This document shows positions 6,946-14,737 of a stretch of DNA of 17,853 nt, in pieces. Position numbers and translations under genes: made by a program. Each line of letters begins with the position of its first letter. Positions within the stretch are counted from its first letter, which is position 1. This DNA is from Methanobacteriaceae archaeon (GTDB lineage Archaea > Methanobacteriota > Methanobacteria > Methanobacteriales > Methanobacteriaceae), in contig WOYJ01000183.1 of assembly GCA_011620845.1 (NCBI GenBank), forward strand, positions 1 to 17,853, written 5' to 3'. The notes under the pieces are model-generated. The model worked only from the letters and a program-made list of their open reading frames with translations. It did not search any database and had not been told where the DNA came from.

Positions 6946-8568
6946 TTATAATACTTCATCCAGCATTGCATCTGGATCACGGTAATATTGATTAATATAC
7001 TGTCCCACTTCATCTATGGAACGGATGTTGTTATCAGCCAGGTATTCCAGTACCAGTCTCCTTTTTTCTATCTCTTCTTCTATCTCTGATATTCCTATAC
7101 CCCGTAGTTCCGAGATGTCCCGGAGGGTCTGGCTGGCTATTCCCACGTACTCCACTTTATCATTGACATTATCCCATTCAAATACCCTGTTGAGCTGCAC
7201 GTTACCTTCTTCCATACCAACCACCTCTGCTACTTCGGTTATTCTACGTATGGAACCTCCTTCTGGCCCGTACATTCTCTGTTGCATGATTATGAAGTCC
7301 AGGGCAGGTATCATTATGTTGGGTACGTTCATGGGCTGGTTTATCAGACGGGTTATGGTTTCCCGTGCGGTGTTGGAGTGGAGGGTTCCCATACCGGAGT
7401 GTCCGGTGTTCAGGGCTGTGAAAAGTGTGATGGCTTCTGCGCCCCTTACTTCTCCTACTATCACCCGGTCAGGTCTCTGTCTCAGGGAGTTTTTAACCAG
7501 GGTGTCCATGGTGAGTTCCCCTTTGCCTTCTATGTTGGGTGGGCGGGTTTCCATCCGCACCACGTGGCTGTGGGGGAGTTGTAATTCAAGAGTGTCCTCA
7601 ATGGTGATTATCCTCTCCCTGGGAGGTACAAAGGCCGCTATGGTGTTCAGGGTGGTTGTTTTTCCGGAACCTGTTCCCCCGGCTATTATGGCGTTACAGG
7701 GTTTTACACCTAATCCATCGGTGCACACCCAGAGGAAACCAGCGAGATGTGGGGATATAGTCTTATAATTTATTAAATCAACCACGGTTAATGGGTCCTT
7801 TTTGAATTTACGTATGGTAAGTGTTGGGCCGTCTGCAGATACAGGTGGAAGGGTAGCGTTTACCCTGGAGCCGTCCTTCAGACGGGCGTCTAATATGGGT
7901 GTCTGCTGGTCTATCCTCCGGTTAACCTGCCGGGCTATAACATCGATGATGGCCTTGATCTCTGATTCTTCTTCGAAGATTACGTTGGTAACCATCATAC
8001 CTATGTCACGGTGGTACACGAAGACATTACTCCCGATTCCAATGACCATTATTTCTTCAAGGTCATCGTCCTTAATCATATGATCCAGTTTACCGTATCC
8101 CAGCATTTCCTGGGATATCTGTGATGACAGGCGGTCCACATCCCGAACACCCCTGGAACGCAGGAACTGTTTACATTCTACAATAAAGGATTCTTCATCT
8201 ACTTGGAAATCATCCTGGGTGACGGCTACTTCCACCAGTTTTTCCCTTATTTCATTGTAAAGCTGCTTTTCTTTAGCAGAAAAAGTAGGTATTGTAACAT
8301 TGTAATTAGGAATCAATCCTTCTTCTATAATTTCAGCCTTCATCACATCAGAAACTTTCTTAATCTTTTTAGTTCTCTTCCTGGAAGGCTTCTCTATTAA
8401 TTTATCTATATTAAATGCTTCATCATCAGAATCTGAGATAACTTTTCTAACCTTTCTTTTTACTGGTTCATCCTCTTCTTCCTTGGGGACATATCCTTCT
8501 TCCTCCTCCTCTTCGTCGGCAAAGTCTCCCAGTAGATCCCGGATAATTTCTTTCCTTTTGTCTCTCAT
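6946..8568 (-). CDS. tadA: Type II/IV secretion system ATPase (TadA/archaeal pilus motor)
   Basis: This is a hexameric cytoplasmic motor ATPase for pilus assembly. The ATG at 8568 gives 540 aa; GTG 8598 would add ten residues, but the ATG has GTGA just upstream and fits the likely promoter better. In the longer numbering (subtract 10 for the ATG form), residues 26-90 are acidic then basic and probably disordered. Walker A is GGTGSGKTT (307-315), the Asp box ITIEDTLEL (331-339), Walker B RVIVGEVRG (378-386) and the His box TGHSGMGTLHS (398-408). The arginine-rich RIDQQTPILDARLKDGSRVN region is typical of the family. It is transcribed with the TadC-like gene downstream and divergently from the methyltransferase-like gene. 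No pilin gene is adjacent; one lies 9 kb away. Confidence 0.93.
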   Translation of the reverse strand: MRDKRKEIIRDLLGDFADEEEEEEGYVPKEEEDEPVKRKVRKVISDSDDEAFNIDKLIEKPSRKRTKKIKKVSDVMKAEIIEEGLIPNYNVTIPTFSAKEKQLYNEIREKLVEVAVTQDDFQVDEESFIVECKQFLRSRGVRDVDRLSSQISQEMLGYGKLDHMIKDDDLEEIMVIGIGSNVFVYHRDIGMMVTNVIFEEESEIKAIIDVIARQVNRRIDQQTPILDARLKDGSRVNATLPPVSADGPTLTIRKFKKDPLTVVDLINYKTISPHLAGFLWVCTDGLGVKPCNAIIAGGTGSGKTTTLNTIAAFVPPRERIITIEDTLELQLPHSHVVRMETRPPNIEGKGELTMDTLVKNSLRQRPDRVIVGEVRGAEAITLFTALNTGHSGMGTLHSNTARETITRLINQPMNVPNIMIPALDFIIMQQRMYGPEGGSIRRITEVAEVVGMEEGNVQLNRVFEWDNVNDKVEYVGIASQTLRDISELRGIGISEIEEEIEKRRLVLEYLADNNIRSIDEVGQYINQYYRDPDAMLDEVL

Positions 8569-8604
8569 AATTCTCACATAATTATATAGGGTATCCACTA
8601 TTTA

Positions 8605-8625
8605 AGCATAAGCTTAAAATATGCT
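8605..8625. promoter_or_regulatory. Inverted repeat and TATA-like element in the divergent gap before tadA
   Basis: AGCATA (8605-8610) and TATGCT (8620-8625) form a perfect 6-bp inverted repeat with a 9-base spacer. It overlaps a minus-strand TATA-like TATTTTAAGC (8612-8621), placed to start transcripts near 8590. An operator over the pilus promoter is possible. Confidence 0.3.
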
Positions 8626-8727
8626 AATTTTGGTTATTTTTCACTGCATATTAATATTGTCTGTGATTTATGCATTGATCCCCTTCCAAGAGAAAAAATT
8701 ATCTGTGTTGGTGTGTGAATCTAAACT

Positions 8728-9708
8728 ATGGAAGTGTTTTGCAAGTGCGGAAACGATTGCATAAAATCTAAATCAAAGGTATTAAAAGATTTTAAAGGAA
8801 CTTTCAAGGCCTGTAATAGGTGTGAAGATGTTAAACTTAAAAAATTCAAACCATTAGCCGAACAAATGGATGTTAAGCTGTTAGATTCTAATTTTAGAAG
8901 ATGTACTTGTGGCAGGCGCTATTTAGATGTGGTCATGGCCCATATCCTTAAAATAATGATGGAAGAAGGGGTTAAAGATCCTGATTCCACCTTGAGAAAT
9001 GTCTGCGTGCCCCTTATAACCCCCGCATATCCCCTGGACACCGCTCCCCACCTCCCGGATAATTCACTGGTGATACTATCTGAGGACGTGGACGCAGAAT
9101 GTGCAAAACGGATAGTGAAGGAAGTACCCGAGGTTAAAGGGGTTTTAAAGGGGAGTTTAAGTAATACTGTGGGTGTTAAGGATTCTGGAAGCAACCCCAC
9201 TACATATGAGCTCCTGTATGGCTGTGATCTCCGCTGTGATATCGTGAACACCCCCTGGGGGGTTCTGTGTCTCTATAAGTACCAGGGAGAGATCCATATA
9301 GAGGTTCCCAAACCATCATCCTCCAAAATAAGGGAGTTAAAGAAGGTTTTAAGTAAATTCGATAGTCCCAGTGTTCTGGACTGTACCTGCGGACCCGGTA
9401 CTCTCGGTTTAGCCGCCCTTCTTGACGGCGCCCCCCGAGTTGTTTTCAACGATGTTTGGTATCCTGCCTGCCAGATGACAATTTCGAATCTGGAAATCAA
9501 CGGATTCCCAGTGACCACTACCGGGAAAAATAAGGGTTTAATTGCCACTGGAGATAATTTCGAGGTTTACTGCTTGGATGTGAAGGATTTAAAGGATGTT
9601 TTAAGTGAAAAATTCGATGCCTGCCTGGTGGATGTTTTTCCTGGTGTGGATGATGCTGTTTTTAGAGAATCTGTAGAAGGGATGTGCAGAGAAGTGGTGG
9701 TAATCTAA
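8728..9708 (+). CDS. Cys-rich class I SAM-methyltransferase-like protein, target unknown
   Basis: This 326-aa protein has two parts. The N-terminal part carries clustered cysteines (C5, C7, C11, C29, C32, C59, C61), spaced as in zinc-binding folds. The C-terminal part looks like a class I methyltransferase: motif I VLDCTCGPGTLGLAALLDG (216-234), an acidic ND after the next strand (241-242) and a motif-IV-like LVDVFPG (300-306). Motif I is Gly-Pro-Gly rather than the usual Gly-x-Gly-x-Gly, and the protein ends soon after motif IV, so SAM binding is likely but catalysis unproven. It could modify RNA or protein. The start has a weak GGTG at 8710-8713. It is monocistronic between divergent tadA and convergent tctA-like genes. 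Confidence 0.6.
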   Translation: MEVFCKCGNDCIKSKSKVLKDFKGTFKACNRCEDVKLKKFKPLAEQMDVKLLDSNFRRCTCGRRYLDVVMAHILKIMMEEGVKDPDSTLRNVCVPLITPAYPLDTAPHLPDNSLVILSEDVDAECAKRIVKEVPEVKGVLKGSLSNTVGVKDSGSNPTTYELLYGCDLRCDIVNTPWGVLCLYKYQGEIHIEVPKPSSSKIRELKKVLSKFDSPSVLDCTCGPGTLGLAALLDGAPRVVFNDVWYPACQMTISNLEINGFPVTTTGKNKGLIATGDNFEVYCLDVKDLKDVLSEKFDACLVDVFPGVDDAVFRESVEGMCREVVVI

Positions 9709-9750
9709 AATTTTTTACCATGTAATCCGGATTAAAAGAATTTTTATAAG
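9709..9750. terminator. Convergent-gap terminator region with 12-bp palindrome
   Basis: T6 at 9711-9716 follows the plus-strand stop directly. A perfect palindrome TAATCCGGATTA lies at 9723-9734, followed by another T5 near 9741-9745. This suits termination of the plus-strand methyltransferase-like gene. Termination of the converging minus-strand gene is less clear. Confidence 0.5.
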
Positions 9751-9785
9751 TATAATCTTATTTAACTGGATGATAATCCCTACAG

Positions 9786-11045
9786 TTATAGACCAATCCC
9801 CACGTATATCACCATGGCCGGAACAACCAGTACACCCATGAGATTGGATTTATTCAAGCCCAGATAGTGGGGAAGTAGTCCCAGGGCTACTGAGGTGGCA
9901 TAAACCAGTAGTACAAACCAGAGGTTGGCATGTTCCATTATAGTGAATATCATCACTATAGAGCTCATGAAGATGATGACCAGCCAGGATAATCTGCTGT
10001 AATCCAATTGCTGTATGTATTCTCCCACCATATCACCTAATTTTAAACATAATATTAAAGCAAGGGATACGGCGGTGATGGAGACGAAGATGTACAGTAT
10101 GAGGTGTTCGTAGTTGAAAACGTCAATTATCTTATCCACATATACAGCGATTCCACTGCGGGGATTACCAATTAAATAGATGGCTATCAGGGAGAACAGG
10201 GCATCGGAGACATTCACTCCACTCATGGCAACCAGGAAACTGTCCTTATTTTCTCCTGTATCTCCTCCCCCGCTTATCTCCTGGGCTATGAGGCTTCCCT
10301 GGGCAGGTCCCATCCCTGGTAAAAATCCCAGGATGCTCCCTGCTATTCCTCCGGCGAAGATACCCCTTAAGATGTTATTATCCACGATAAGTGAATGATC
10401 AGGGTTCTGAGGTGGTACTGTCGAGCTTTCAGAAAGGCTATAGAGTAGGGTGCTTACACCAAAAAGCCCGGTGAACATGCACAGCAGGGAAACTCCTGAG
10501 GATATGGGTGAATTAATCATCAACCAGCCCATAATCCCCGAGAAGAGGAATATAACCACCGACCAGGCTACCGAACTTAAATCTCTGTTTAAGCGGATGA
10601 ACATATAGATCACCACTACCACCAGGATGATCCAGATGTATGGCTTCATAAAACCGTATAAAGGGGGTAATATCAGGGCGAAAAGTGGTAGTAATAATAT
10701 GGTAACCATAATCGCCCCAAACCCTCCCAGGGCCACTAAACGAATGGCTTCCCTACCTCTTCCCTCCAACATGAGGTGATGGCCGGGTAGGACAGAGAGA
10801 ACGGTGCCCTCCTCCGGCACTCCCAGGAACATGGAGGGTATAAATTCCAGTAGGGCGTGGGAGATGGACATGGAAATTAGGAATACTCCCAAAAATTCTG
10901 GAGATAGAAAGGCAAGTATGGTGGCTGATGATGCAAAGGTGAAGGCACCCACTGTGTTAACATGGATGCCAGGGATTAATCCCGTTACTGCCCCGCAGAG
11001 AACGCCTATGATACAGGCAAATATGAGATCAAAAATATGAACCAC
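9786..11045 (-). CDS. TctA/DUF112-family integral membrane protein (tripartite tricarboxylate transporter permease type)
   Basis: This is a polytopic membrane protein of 419 aa with about ten to twelve hydrophobic segments and the duplicated family motif: GLIPGIHVNTVGA (22-34) and GFLPGMGPAQGSL (240-252), pointing to two internally related halves. In bacteria TctA works with TctB and a periplasmic TctC; neither is nearby here, as is usual for the archaeal branch of this family. The substrate is unknown. The start is GTG at 11045 with GTGGA only just upstream. A minus-strand TATA box at 11071-11079 puts the transcript start near 11049, so the message is nearly leaderless and probably separate from EF-1 beta upstream. 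Confidence 0.85.
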   Translation of the reverse strand: MVHIFDLIFACIIGVLCGAVTGLIPGIHVNTVGAFTFASSATILAFLSPEFLGVFLISMSISHALLEFIPSMFLGVPEEGTVLSVLPGHHLMLEGRGREAIRLVALGGFGAIMVTILLLPLFALILPPLYGFMKPYIWIILVVVVIYMFIRLNRDLSSVAWSVVIFLFSGIMGWLMINSPISSGVSLLCMFTGLFGVSTLLYSLSESSTVPPQNPDHSLIVDNNILRGIFAGGIAGSILGFLPGMGPAQGSLIAQEISGGGDTGENKDSFLVAMSGVNVSDALFSLIAIYLIGNPRSGIAVYVDKIIDVFNYEHLILYIFVSITAVSLALILCLKLGDMVGEYIQQLDYSRLSWLVIIFMSSIVMIFTIMEHANLWFVLLVYATSVALGLLPHYLGLNKSNLMGVLVVPAMVIYVGIGL

Positions 11046-11052
11046 TCCACAG

Positions 11053-11079
11053 AATAGTATAATATTAATAGTATAAAAA
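11053..11079 (-). promoter_or_regulatory. Promoter of the TctA-like gene
   Basis: On the minus strand a TATA box (TTTTTATAC, 11071-11079) lies about 26 bases before the expected transcript start. AATAGTATAA appears twice on the plus strand (11053-11062, 11067-11076), one copy overlapping the TATA box. Confidence 0.45.
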
Positions 11080-11119
11080 GTATTATGATCGTGTTGTGGG
11101 GACTGAATTTTTTAACGGT

Positions 11120-11165
11120 AAAAATTATAAAAAAGGGAAAAAACGGAGAATATTTAATCAAAAAA
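11120..11165 (-). terminator. Multiple oligo-T terminator after EF-1 beta
   Basis: Read on the minus strand, four T-runs (T6 at 11165-11160, T6 at 11143-11138, T6 at 11134-11129, T5 at 11124-11120) follow the EF-1 beta stop, the usual archaeal stop signal. Confidence 0.7.
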
Positions 11166-11186
11166 GTAATTAGAGGGTAAAACAGC

Positions 11187-11456
11187 TTACATAATCCTTC
11201 TTACATCTTCTACTTCTACACTGCTTATGTTTTCCAGTTTGGAGAGGTTTTCCTCAACCTTCTCGGTTCCCCCCTCGGCATCTCCCACAACTACCATCAC
11301 TTTAAGGGCTACCAGGCCAAAAGCTATTGGTTCTTCATCTATTTTGTGGAATTCAGCGCCTTCCGGTATGGATTGTATGATATCTTCTTTGATCTTTTCT
11401 AAGTTAACATCCGGACTTTCCGGCATTACCTTAATCGTTGCTACAACTTCTCCCAT
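11187..11456 (-). CDS. ef1b: Elongation factor 1-beta (aEF-1B)
   Basis: This is an 89-aa archaeal guanine-nucleotide exchange factor that recharges EF-1 alpha with GTP in the cytoplasm. It has the compact alpha-beta sandwich of the family: an N-terminal VVATIKVMPESPDVNL, SIPEGAEFHKIDEEPIAFGL in the middle, and a C-terminal stretch ending VEVEDVRRIM. The length is standard. A strong GGGAGG Shine-Dalgarno lies about 10 bases before the ATG at 11456. A minus-strand TATA-like element around 11493-11504 suggests it may also be transcribed on its own. The small zinc-ribbon gene is 71 bases upstream, a pairing that fits a translation role. Confidence 0.95.
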   Translation of the reverse strand: MGEVVATIKVMPESPDVNLEKIKEDIIQSIPEGAEFHKIDEEPIAFGLVALKVMVVVGDAEGGTEKVEENLSKLENISSVEVEDVRRIM

Positions 11457-11527
11457 AATCGTAACCTCCCATAAAACTTGTCTTTAGAGTTAATATAATT
11501 TTATTTATCTTACAAGTAATATTTAAC

Positions 11528-11689
11528 TTAAGGTCCTTTAAATCCACATTTACATCTGTAAATATGTCCGAAGGTCCTGCATTTCTGGCATCTGTAGAGT
11601 ATGGTCTCGCATTCTGGACATTCAAATTTCACGTAGGTTTCCACGGGTGATATTTCCTGTTTACATGATGTGCATTCTATTTTATCCAT
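11528..11689 (-). CDS. Small zinc-ribbon protein (DUF1610 / HVO_2753-like)
   Basis: This is a 53-aa protein made almost only of four CxxC/CxC knuckles: CTSC (6-9), CPEC (24-27), CRCQKC-like RCQKC (33-37) and CKC (46-48). It should fold as two small zinc ribbons. The family usually sits next to EF-1 beta in archaea, and a translation-linked role is inferred, not shown. The ATG at 11689 is chosen because GGAGG lies 7 bases before it; a longer reading from 11740 would add 17 unrelated residues that are really mfnE in another frame. The Shine-Dalgarno is made by the last mfnE codons, so the two genes overlap by a few bases in effect and are coupled. Confidence 0.9.
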   Translation of the reverse strand: MDKIECTSCKQEISPVETYVKFECPECETILYRCQKCRTFGHIYRCKCGFKGP

Positions 11690-11690
11690 A

Positions 11691-12341
11691 TTAAATTCCT
11701 CCGATGAGTGTGTATTTAGTATCTTCACTTTTACCTTCAATTATAGATAGAACCCTTTCCGGATACTTTCCATTAATCACATAGCAAGATGATCCGTATT
11801 GAAGTAAAAGCCCTGCTAAAAATTCATCAACTGATGTTTCACCAAAATCTAGTAGTTTTTTTGCGCTGATATTTCTTATCAGTTGAGTACCATCCTTGGA
11901 TGGGTTATGATCATATATACCATCTACATCAGTTGCTATTAATAGTTTAGCCTTTAGTTGATGTGCTATATAAAGGGATAGGGAATCAGATGTAACACGC
12001 CAGGAATGCTCTAAGGGATCCTCACCGAACAAAAACTGGGAAGATATTAAGATTGGGAGTTTTCCCTCACGAATAGCCTTCTCTGCCTGATCTATAGAAT
12101 GAACACCCTCGGCACCGGGTATTTTATCTGCTAGGAGCATTCCTAATATATCCATGCATAGTATGGCGCTTTTATGGGCGGCTGTATCACTAAAATCCAT
12201 CTTTTCATCGTACTGTCTTAACAGGTTGGCCAGTTCTCCACCACCGCAGATCACCATGACACTTTTACCAACCAGGGCTTTAGAGAGGTTAACTGCTTCT
12301 TGTGGGAAAAGACTTCCACCCACCTTTACAATCCAGTCCAT
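11691..12341 (-). CDS. mfnE: Amino-acid-kinase family protein, probable [5-(aminomethyl)furan-3-yl]methyl phosphate kinase
   Basis: This cytoplasmic kinase of 216 aa is probably the methanofuran-biosynthesis enzyme MfnE, which adds a second phosphate to the aminomethyl-furan-methanol phosphate before it is joined to tyramine. Amino-acid-kinase fold motifs are clear: KVGGSL (6-11), GGGE (33-36), TSDSLS (117-122) and TDVDGIY (137-143). The size and the archaeal aspartokinase-like type match the family. Its stop lies between the start codon and Shine-Dalgarno of the zinc-ribbon gene; Pth2 lies 41 bases upstream on the same strand. The alternative is an uncharacterised aspartokinase relative with another substrate. 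Confidence 0.82.
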   Translation of the reverse strand: MDWIVKVGGSLFPQEAVNLSKALVGKSVMVICGGGELANLLRQYDEKMDFSDTAAHKSAILCMDILGMLLADKIPGAEGVHSIDQAEKAIREGKLPILISSQFLFGEDPLEHSWRVTSDSLSLYIAHQLKAKLLIATDVDGIYDHNPSKDGTQLIRNISAKKLLDFGETSVDEFLAGLLLQYGSSCYVINGKYPERVLSIIEGKSEDTKYTLIGGI

Positions 12342-12382
12342 AAAATCAGCACTTCATTTATTGATTAAAAGTAAACTCACAA

Positions 12383-12724
12383 CTACTTAAACAACTTCAA
12401 ATCCTGGGTAATCTTATCGATCTTCTCATCCTCATCAGGACCAATCCCCAGGCAGGTAACGGTTGATTCGGGTAGTTCGGTATGCCCGGCATCGGTGACT
12501 AAGAAGTAGGGCAGATCAGCGGCTTTAACCAGTTCATAGTACTGGAAGAGTTCGTCTCGATCCTTAACCTTTAAAACCACCTTTTTACCCCCCTCCAGTT
12601 CCCAGTTTTTTATCTTCCTCTCATCTGCACGCTTATAGGATCCCAGGCTGGCGTGACAGGCCTGGGCAGCGAGTTTACCCCGGCTTATGGGGAGGTCTCC
12701 CCTCATGATTATTACCTGCTTCAT
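12383..12724 (-). CDS. pth2: Peptidyl-tRNA hydrolase Pth2
   Basis: This 113-aa enzyme frees tRNA from peptidyl-tRNA dropped by ribosomes. It has the Pth2 N-terminal signature MKQVIIMRGDLPISRGKLAA and AQACHASL (20-27), then FLVTDAGHTELPESTVTCLGIGP-type core (75-97). The length is standard. A GGTG Shine-Dalgarno lies 6 bases before the ATG. The promoter region upstream holds an array of four repeats (12745-12820). It is followed by mfnE after 41 bases, so the two are probably co-transcribed. Confidence 0.95.
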   Translation of the reverse strand: MKQVIIMRGDLPISRGKLAAQACHASLGSYKRADERKIKNWELEGGKKVVLKVKDRDELFQYYELVKAADLPYFLVTDAGHTELPESTVTCLGIGPDEDEKIDKITQDLKLFK

Positions 12725-12744
12725 TGGTACACCTTTAAATATAC

Positions 12745-12829
12745 TATCTGATTTGTTTATTATTATCTGACCTGTTTTACTATCTGACTTATTTTCGGTT
12801 AAATTTGACCTGTTTTTTCCCGGTCAAAT
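12745..12829 (-). repeat. Four-copy degenerate repeat plus hairpin between ycaO and pth2
   Basis: On the plus strand TATCTGA-yy-TGTTTT-like units begin at 12745, 12764, 12781 and, more divergent, 12802, spaced 17 to 21 bases. The last unit forms a perfect inverted repeat, ATTTGACC (12803-12810) / GGTCAAAT (12822-12829), with an 11-base loop. Seen from pth2 the array covers the region where its promoter should be; seen from ycaO the hairpin is just past its stop. Confidence 0.65.
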
Positions 12830-12864
12830 GAACTGAATCCGTACTTGATAAATTTAAAAACCAG

Positions 12865-14055
12865 TTAAATCAACCTTTTACCCATCCGTTCCATGTCAAC
12901 CGAGTAAACTTCCATACCTGGAATTATAACTCGGGCCACTGGTATTTCGATTTCCCGTCGGGTTAAATCCGTATAATAAATCTTATCAAACCCGTTCTTT
13001 TTAAGGATATCTACACAGGTTTCAATGTCCTCCTTGAAGGTGGGCTTTGATTTATCCTTGATACGGGAGATATCGATTAAGTTATGGGAGTCACTAAACC
13101 AGTGTTTGTTGATCCTTTTCATCCTCTCATATCCTGCTTTTCTCATGAAAACGGCCCGGTTGGTATCCTCCCGGGTTCCGTGGATCTGGGTGGCCCTGCT
13201 CTGGGCAACCTCGGTGAGGGCCCTTATAACGGCCACCTCCGGGTTCAGGTGGGTTCCCACCCCTAGAGATAATAGTGCAGGGTCTCTAAGTACAGTGTCA
13301 TCTGCTACCGCGGCTATGGTGGTTATATCCACATCTGCAGTCAAGTCCAGTAATTTAACTTCTATCTCGGACTGGTCGAATTTATGGAGCATATCCCTGA
13401 TGAGGGGGTTTTCCGTTCCGTCACAGACCACTTCTCCCCTGCATTTCTTTTTCGCCTCGAATATGCTCCAGGCATCCCTTTCAACCACTTCGGTGATTCC
13501 GTGGTAGACTGCCTCTTCGATACGGTTACCCGATGCCAGACCATTGGTGTTGGACTTAAAAAGCACGGCACCACCACGAGGGATGTAAGGATGGTAAATG
13601 GCGTTAACCGGGGCGAGGTATTCTTCATCATCCGTCACGTCCACGGTTTTAACCCAGTCCAACCTGGTCTCATCGGGCTTGTATGATTGTTGGGGTAGAA
13701 TCAGTGTTTCCGGGTTGATGGCTCCCTCTATTTCACCATATAATCCAGTTTCAAACATCTGAGCATCTTCTGCATTTATCTCTGCGGAGTACCTTTCAAA
13801 CGCTTCCATCATGGCCGATGCTTTAGCCTGATTTTTAGTAGCTCCTTTTCCAGCGTAGATGCTTACTGCTCCCTCGGCAGCCCCTGGTCTTATGGCGGAA
13901 TAGACTGGTATTCCCAGACGGTCAAGATGGGTTATCTCTGCTATCCTGGTCACCCCTGCCCTCCGGAGCTTACCTTCCACGTTTGCTATGGTGCGTTCCG
14001 GTGGAATGGCCCGGTGGGTGCATCCAAAATAGGTGACTGGGACTTTCTCAAACAT
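12865..14055 (-). CDS. ycaO: YcaO protein, probable McrA-glycine thioamidation enzyme
   Basis: This 396-aa ATP-dependent YcaO cyclodehydratase-type enzyme most likely makes the thioglycine in the alpha subunit of methyl-coenzyme M reductase. Seen: VTYFGCTHRAIPPERT near the start, the acidic nucleotide/Mg site helices SAMMEAFERYSAE (80-92) and HGITEVVERDAW (185-196), and the conserved SNTNGLASGN (168-177). The length is right for the methanogen branch. The partner TfuA is not next to it here, so it must be elsewhere or dispensed with, as in some methanogens. The start ATG at 14055 has only a weak GAGTG upstream. The next gene upstream on this strand is the M50 protease, 69 bases away. Confidence 0.9.
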   Translation of the reverse strand: MFEKVPVTYFGCTHRAIPPERTIANVEGKLRRAGVTRIAEITHLDRLGIPVYSAIRPGAAEGAVSIYAGKGATKNQAKASAMMEAFERYSAEINAEDAQMFETGLYGEIEGAINPETLILPQQSYKPDETRLDWVKTVDVTDDEEYLAPVNAIYHPYIPRGGAVLFKSNTNGLASGNRIEEAVYHGITEVVERDAWSIFEAKKKCRGEVVCDGTENPLIRDMLHKFDQSEIEVKLLDLTADVDITTIAAVADDTVLRDPALLSLGVGTHLNPEVAVIRALTEVAQSRATQIHGTREDTNRAVFMRKAGYERMKRINKHWFSDSHNLIDISRIKDKSKPTFKEDIETCVDILKKNGFDKIYYTDLTRREIEIPVARVIIPGMEVYSVDMERMGKRLI

Positions 14056-14124
14056 TTAAAACACTCTAGTATCTATTTTAACCTTACTCATCGATTATTA
14101 TTTGGGAATTAATCATATTTAAGA

Positions 14125-14715
14125 TTAAGATACCAATCCAGTGAAGGTATAAAATACCATCACACCGGTAATTCCAGCCATTACTACCCATATAATTGGA
14201 TTCCAGCGGATTATCTTGGCTCCGTCAAGCATGCTGATTGGGATCAGGTTGATCATGGCCAGGAAACTGTTTACATAGAATCCAAGCACTCCTATTATGG
14301 TGACCAGCTCACCAGATGGGAAGTAGTACAGTAGTAAAAAGAAAAGCCCGGCCAGGATCAGGTTGGTTGCTGGTCCAGATGCGGAAATTTTACCGTTCTG
14401 TTCCCGGGATATGTACTCTCCATGGATGTAGACCGCCCCGGGTGCTACGAATAGAAAACCTAAGGCTGCAGTTATAATTGCAAATATAAGTCCTCCCACC
14501 CATAAGCGGTATTCTGCCCAGAATCCGTATCTCATTGCCACGAATTTATGGGCCAGTTCGTGCAGGATGAATCCCAGTCCCACTGCAATGAAGGTGACCA
14601 CGATGAGTGAAAAACTGGGAAGTGTTCTTCCACTGAATATGTAGGCGAATAGGACGGTGATGATCACCATCGAAATTATCAGATCTCTGATTTCCCTGGA
14701 TGTGAATCTCATCAT
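14125..14715 (-). CDS. M50 site-2-type intramembrane metalloprotease
   Basis: This 196-aa polytopic protein has the zinc motif HELAH (52-56) inside a membrane segment and the distal NLIPISMLDGAKI (156-168), which supplies the third ligand Asp164 in place of the usual NxxPxxxLDG. SGPATNLI (113-120) is another family signature. It has about five or six membrane segments and no PDZ domain, so it is a minimal archaeal S2P. Substrates are unknown. The start is one of two adjacent ATGs; a minus-strand TATA box lies 26 bases before the first, so the message is probably leaderless. Nothing points to a link with its neighbours beyond shared strand. Confidence 0.9.
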   Translation of the reverse strand: MMRFTSREIRDLIISMVIITVLFAYIFSGRTLPSFSLIVVTFIAVGLGFILHELAHKFVAMRYGFWAEYRLWVGGLIFAIITAALGFLFVAPGAVYIHGEYISREQNGKISASGPATNLILAGLFFLLLYYFPSGELVTIIGVLGFYVNSFLAMINLIPISMLDGAKIIRWNPIIWVVMAGITGVMVFYTFTGLVS

Positions 14716-14737
14716 AGTTATTTAAGACAGGAAATCT

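Noticed and set aside
7016..7768. 250-aa plus-strand open frame opposite the pilus ATPase
   Set aside because: Antisense to strongly conserved ATPase motifs; its translation is Ser/Arg/Pro-rich and has no family features.
11690..11740. Longer start for the zinc-ribbon protein
   Set aside because: The extra residues come from the mfnE coding region in another frame, and a strong Shine-Dalgarno points to the ATG at 11689.
12745..12829. CRISPR array
   Set aside because: Repeats are degenerate, short and spaced only 17-21 bases, with no spacers of normal length and no cas genes.
13025..13507. 160-aa plus-strand open frame opposite ycaO
   Set aside because: Shadow of the well-supported ycaO gene.
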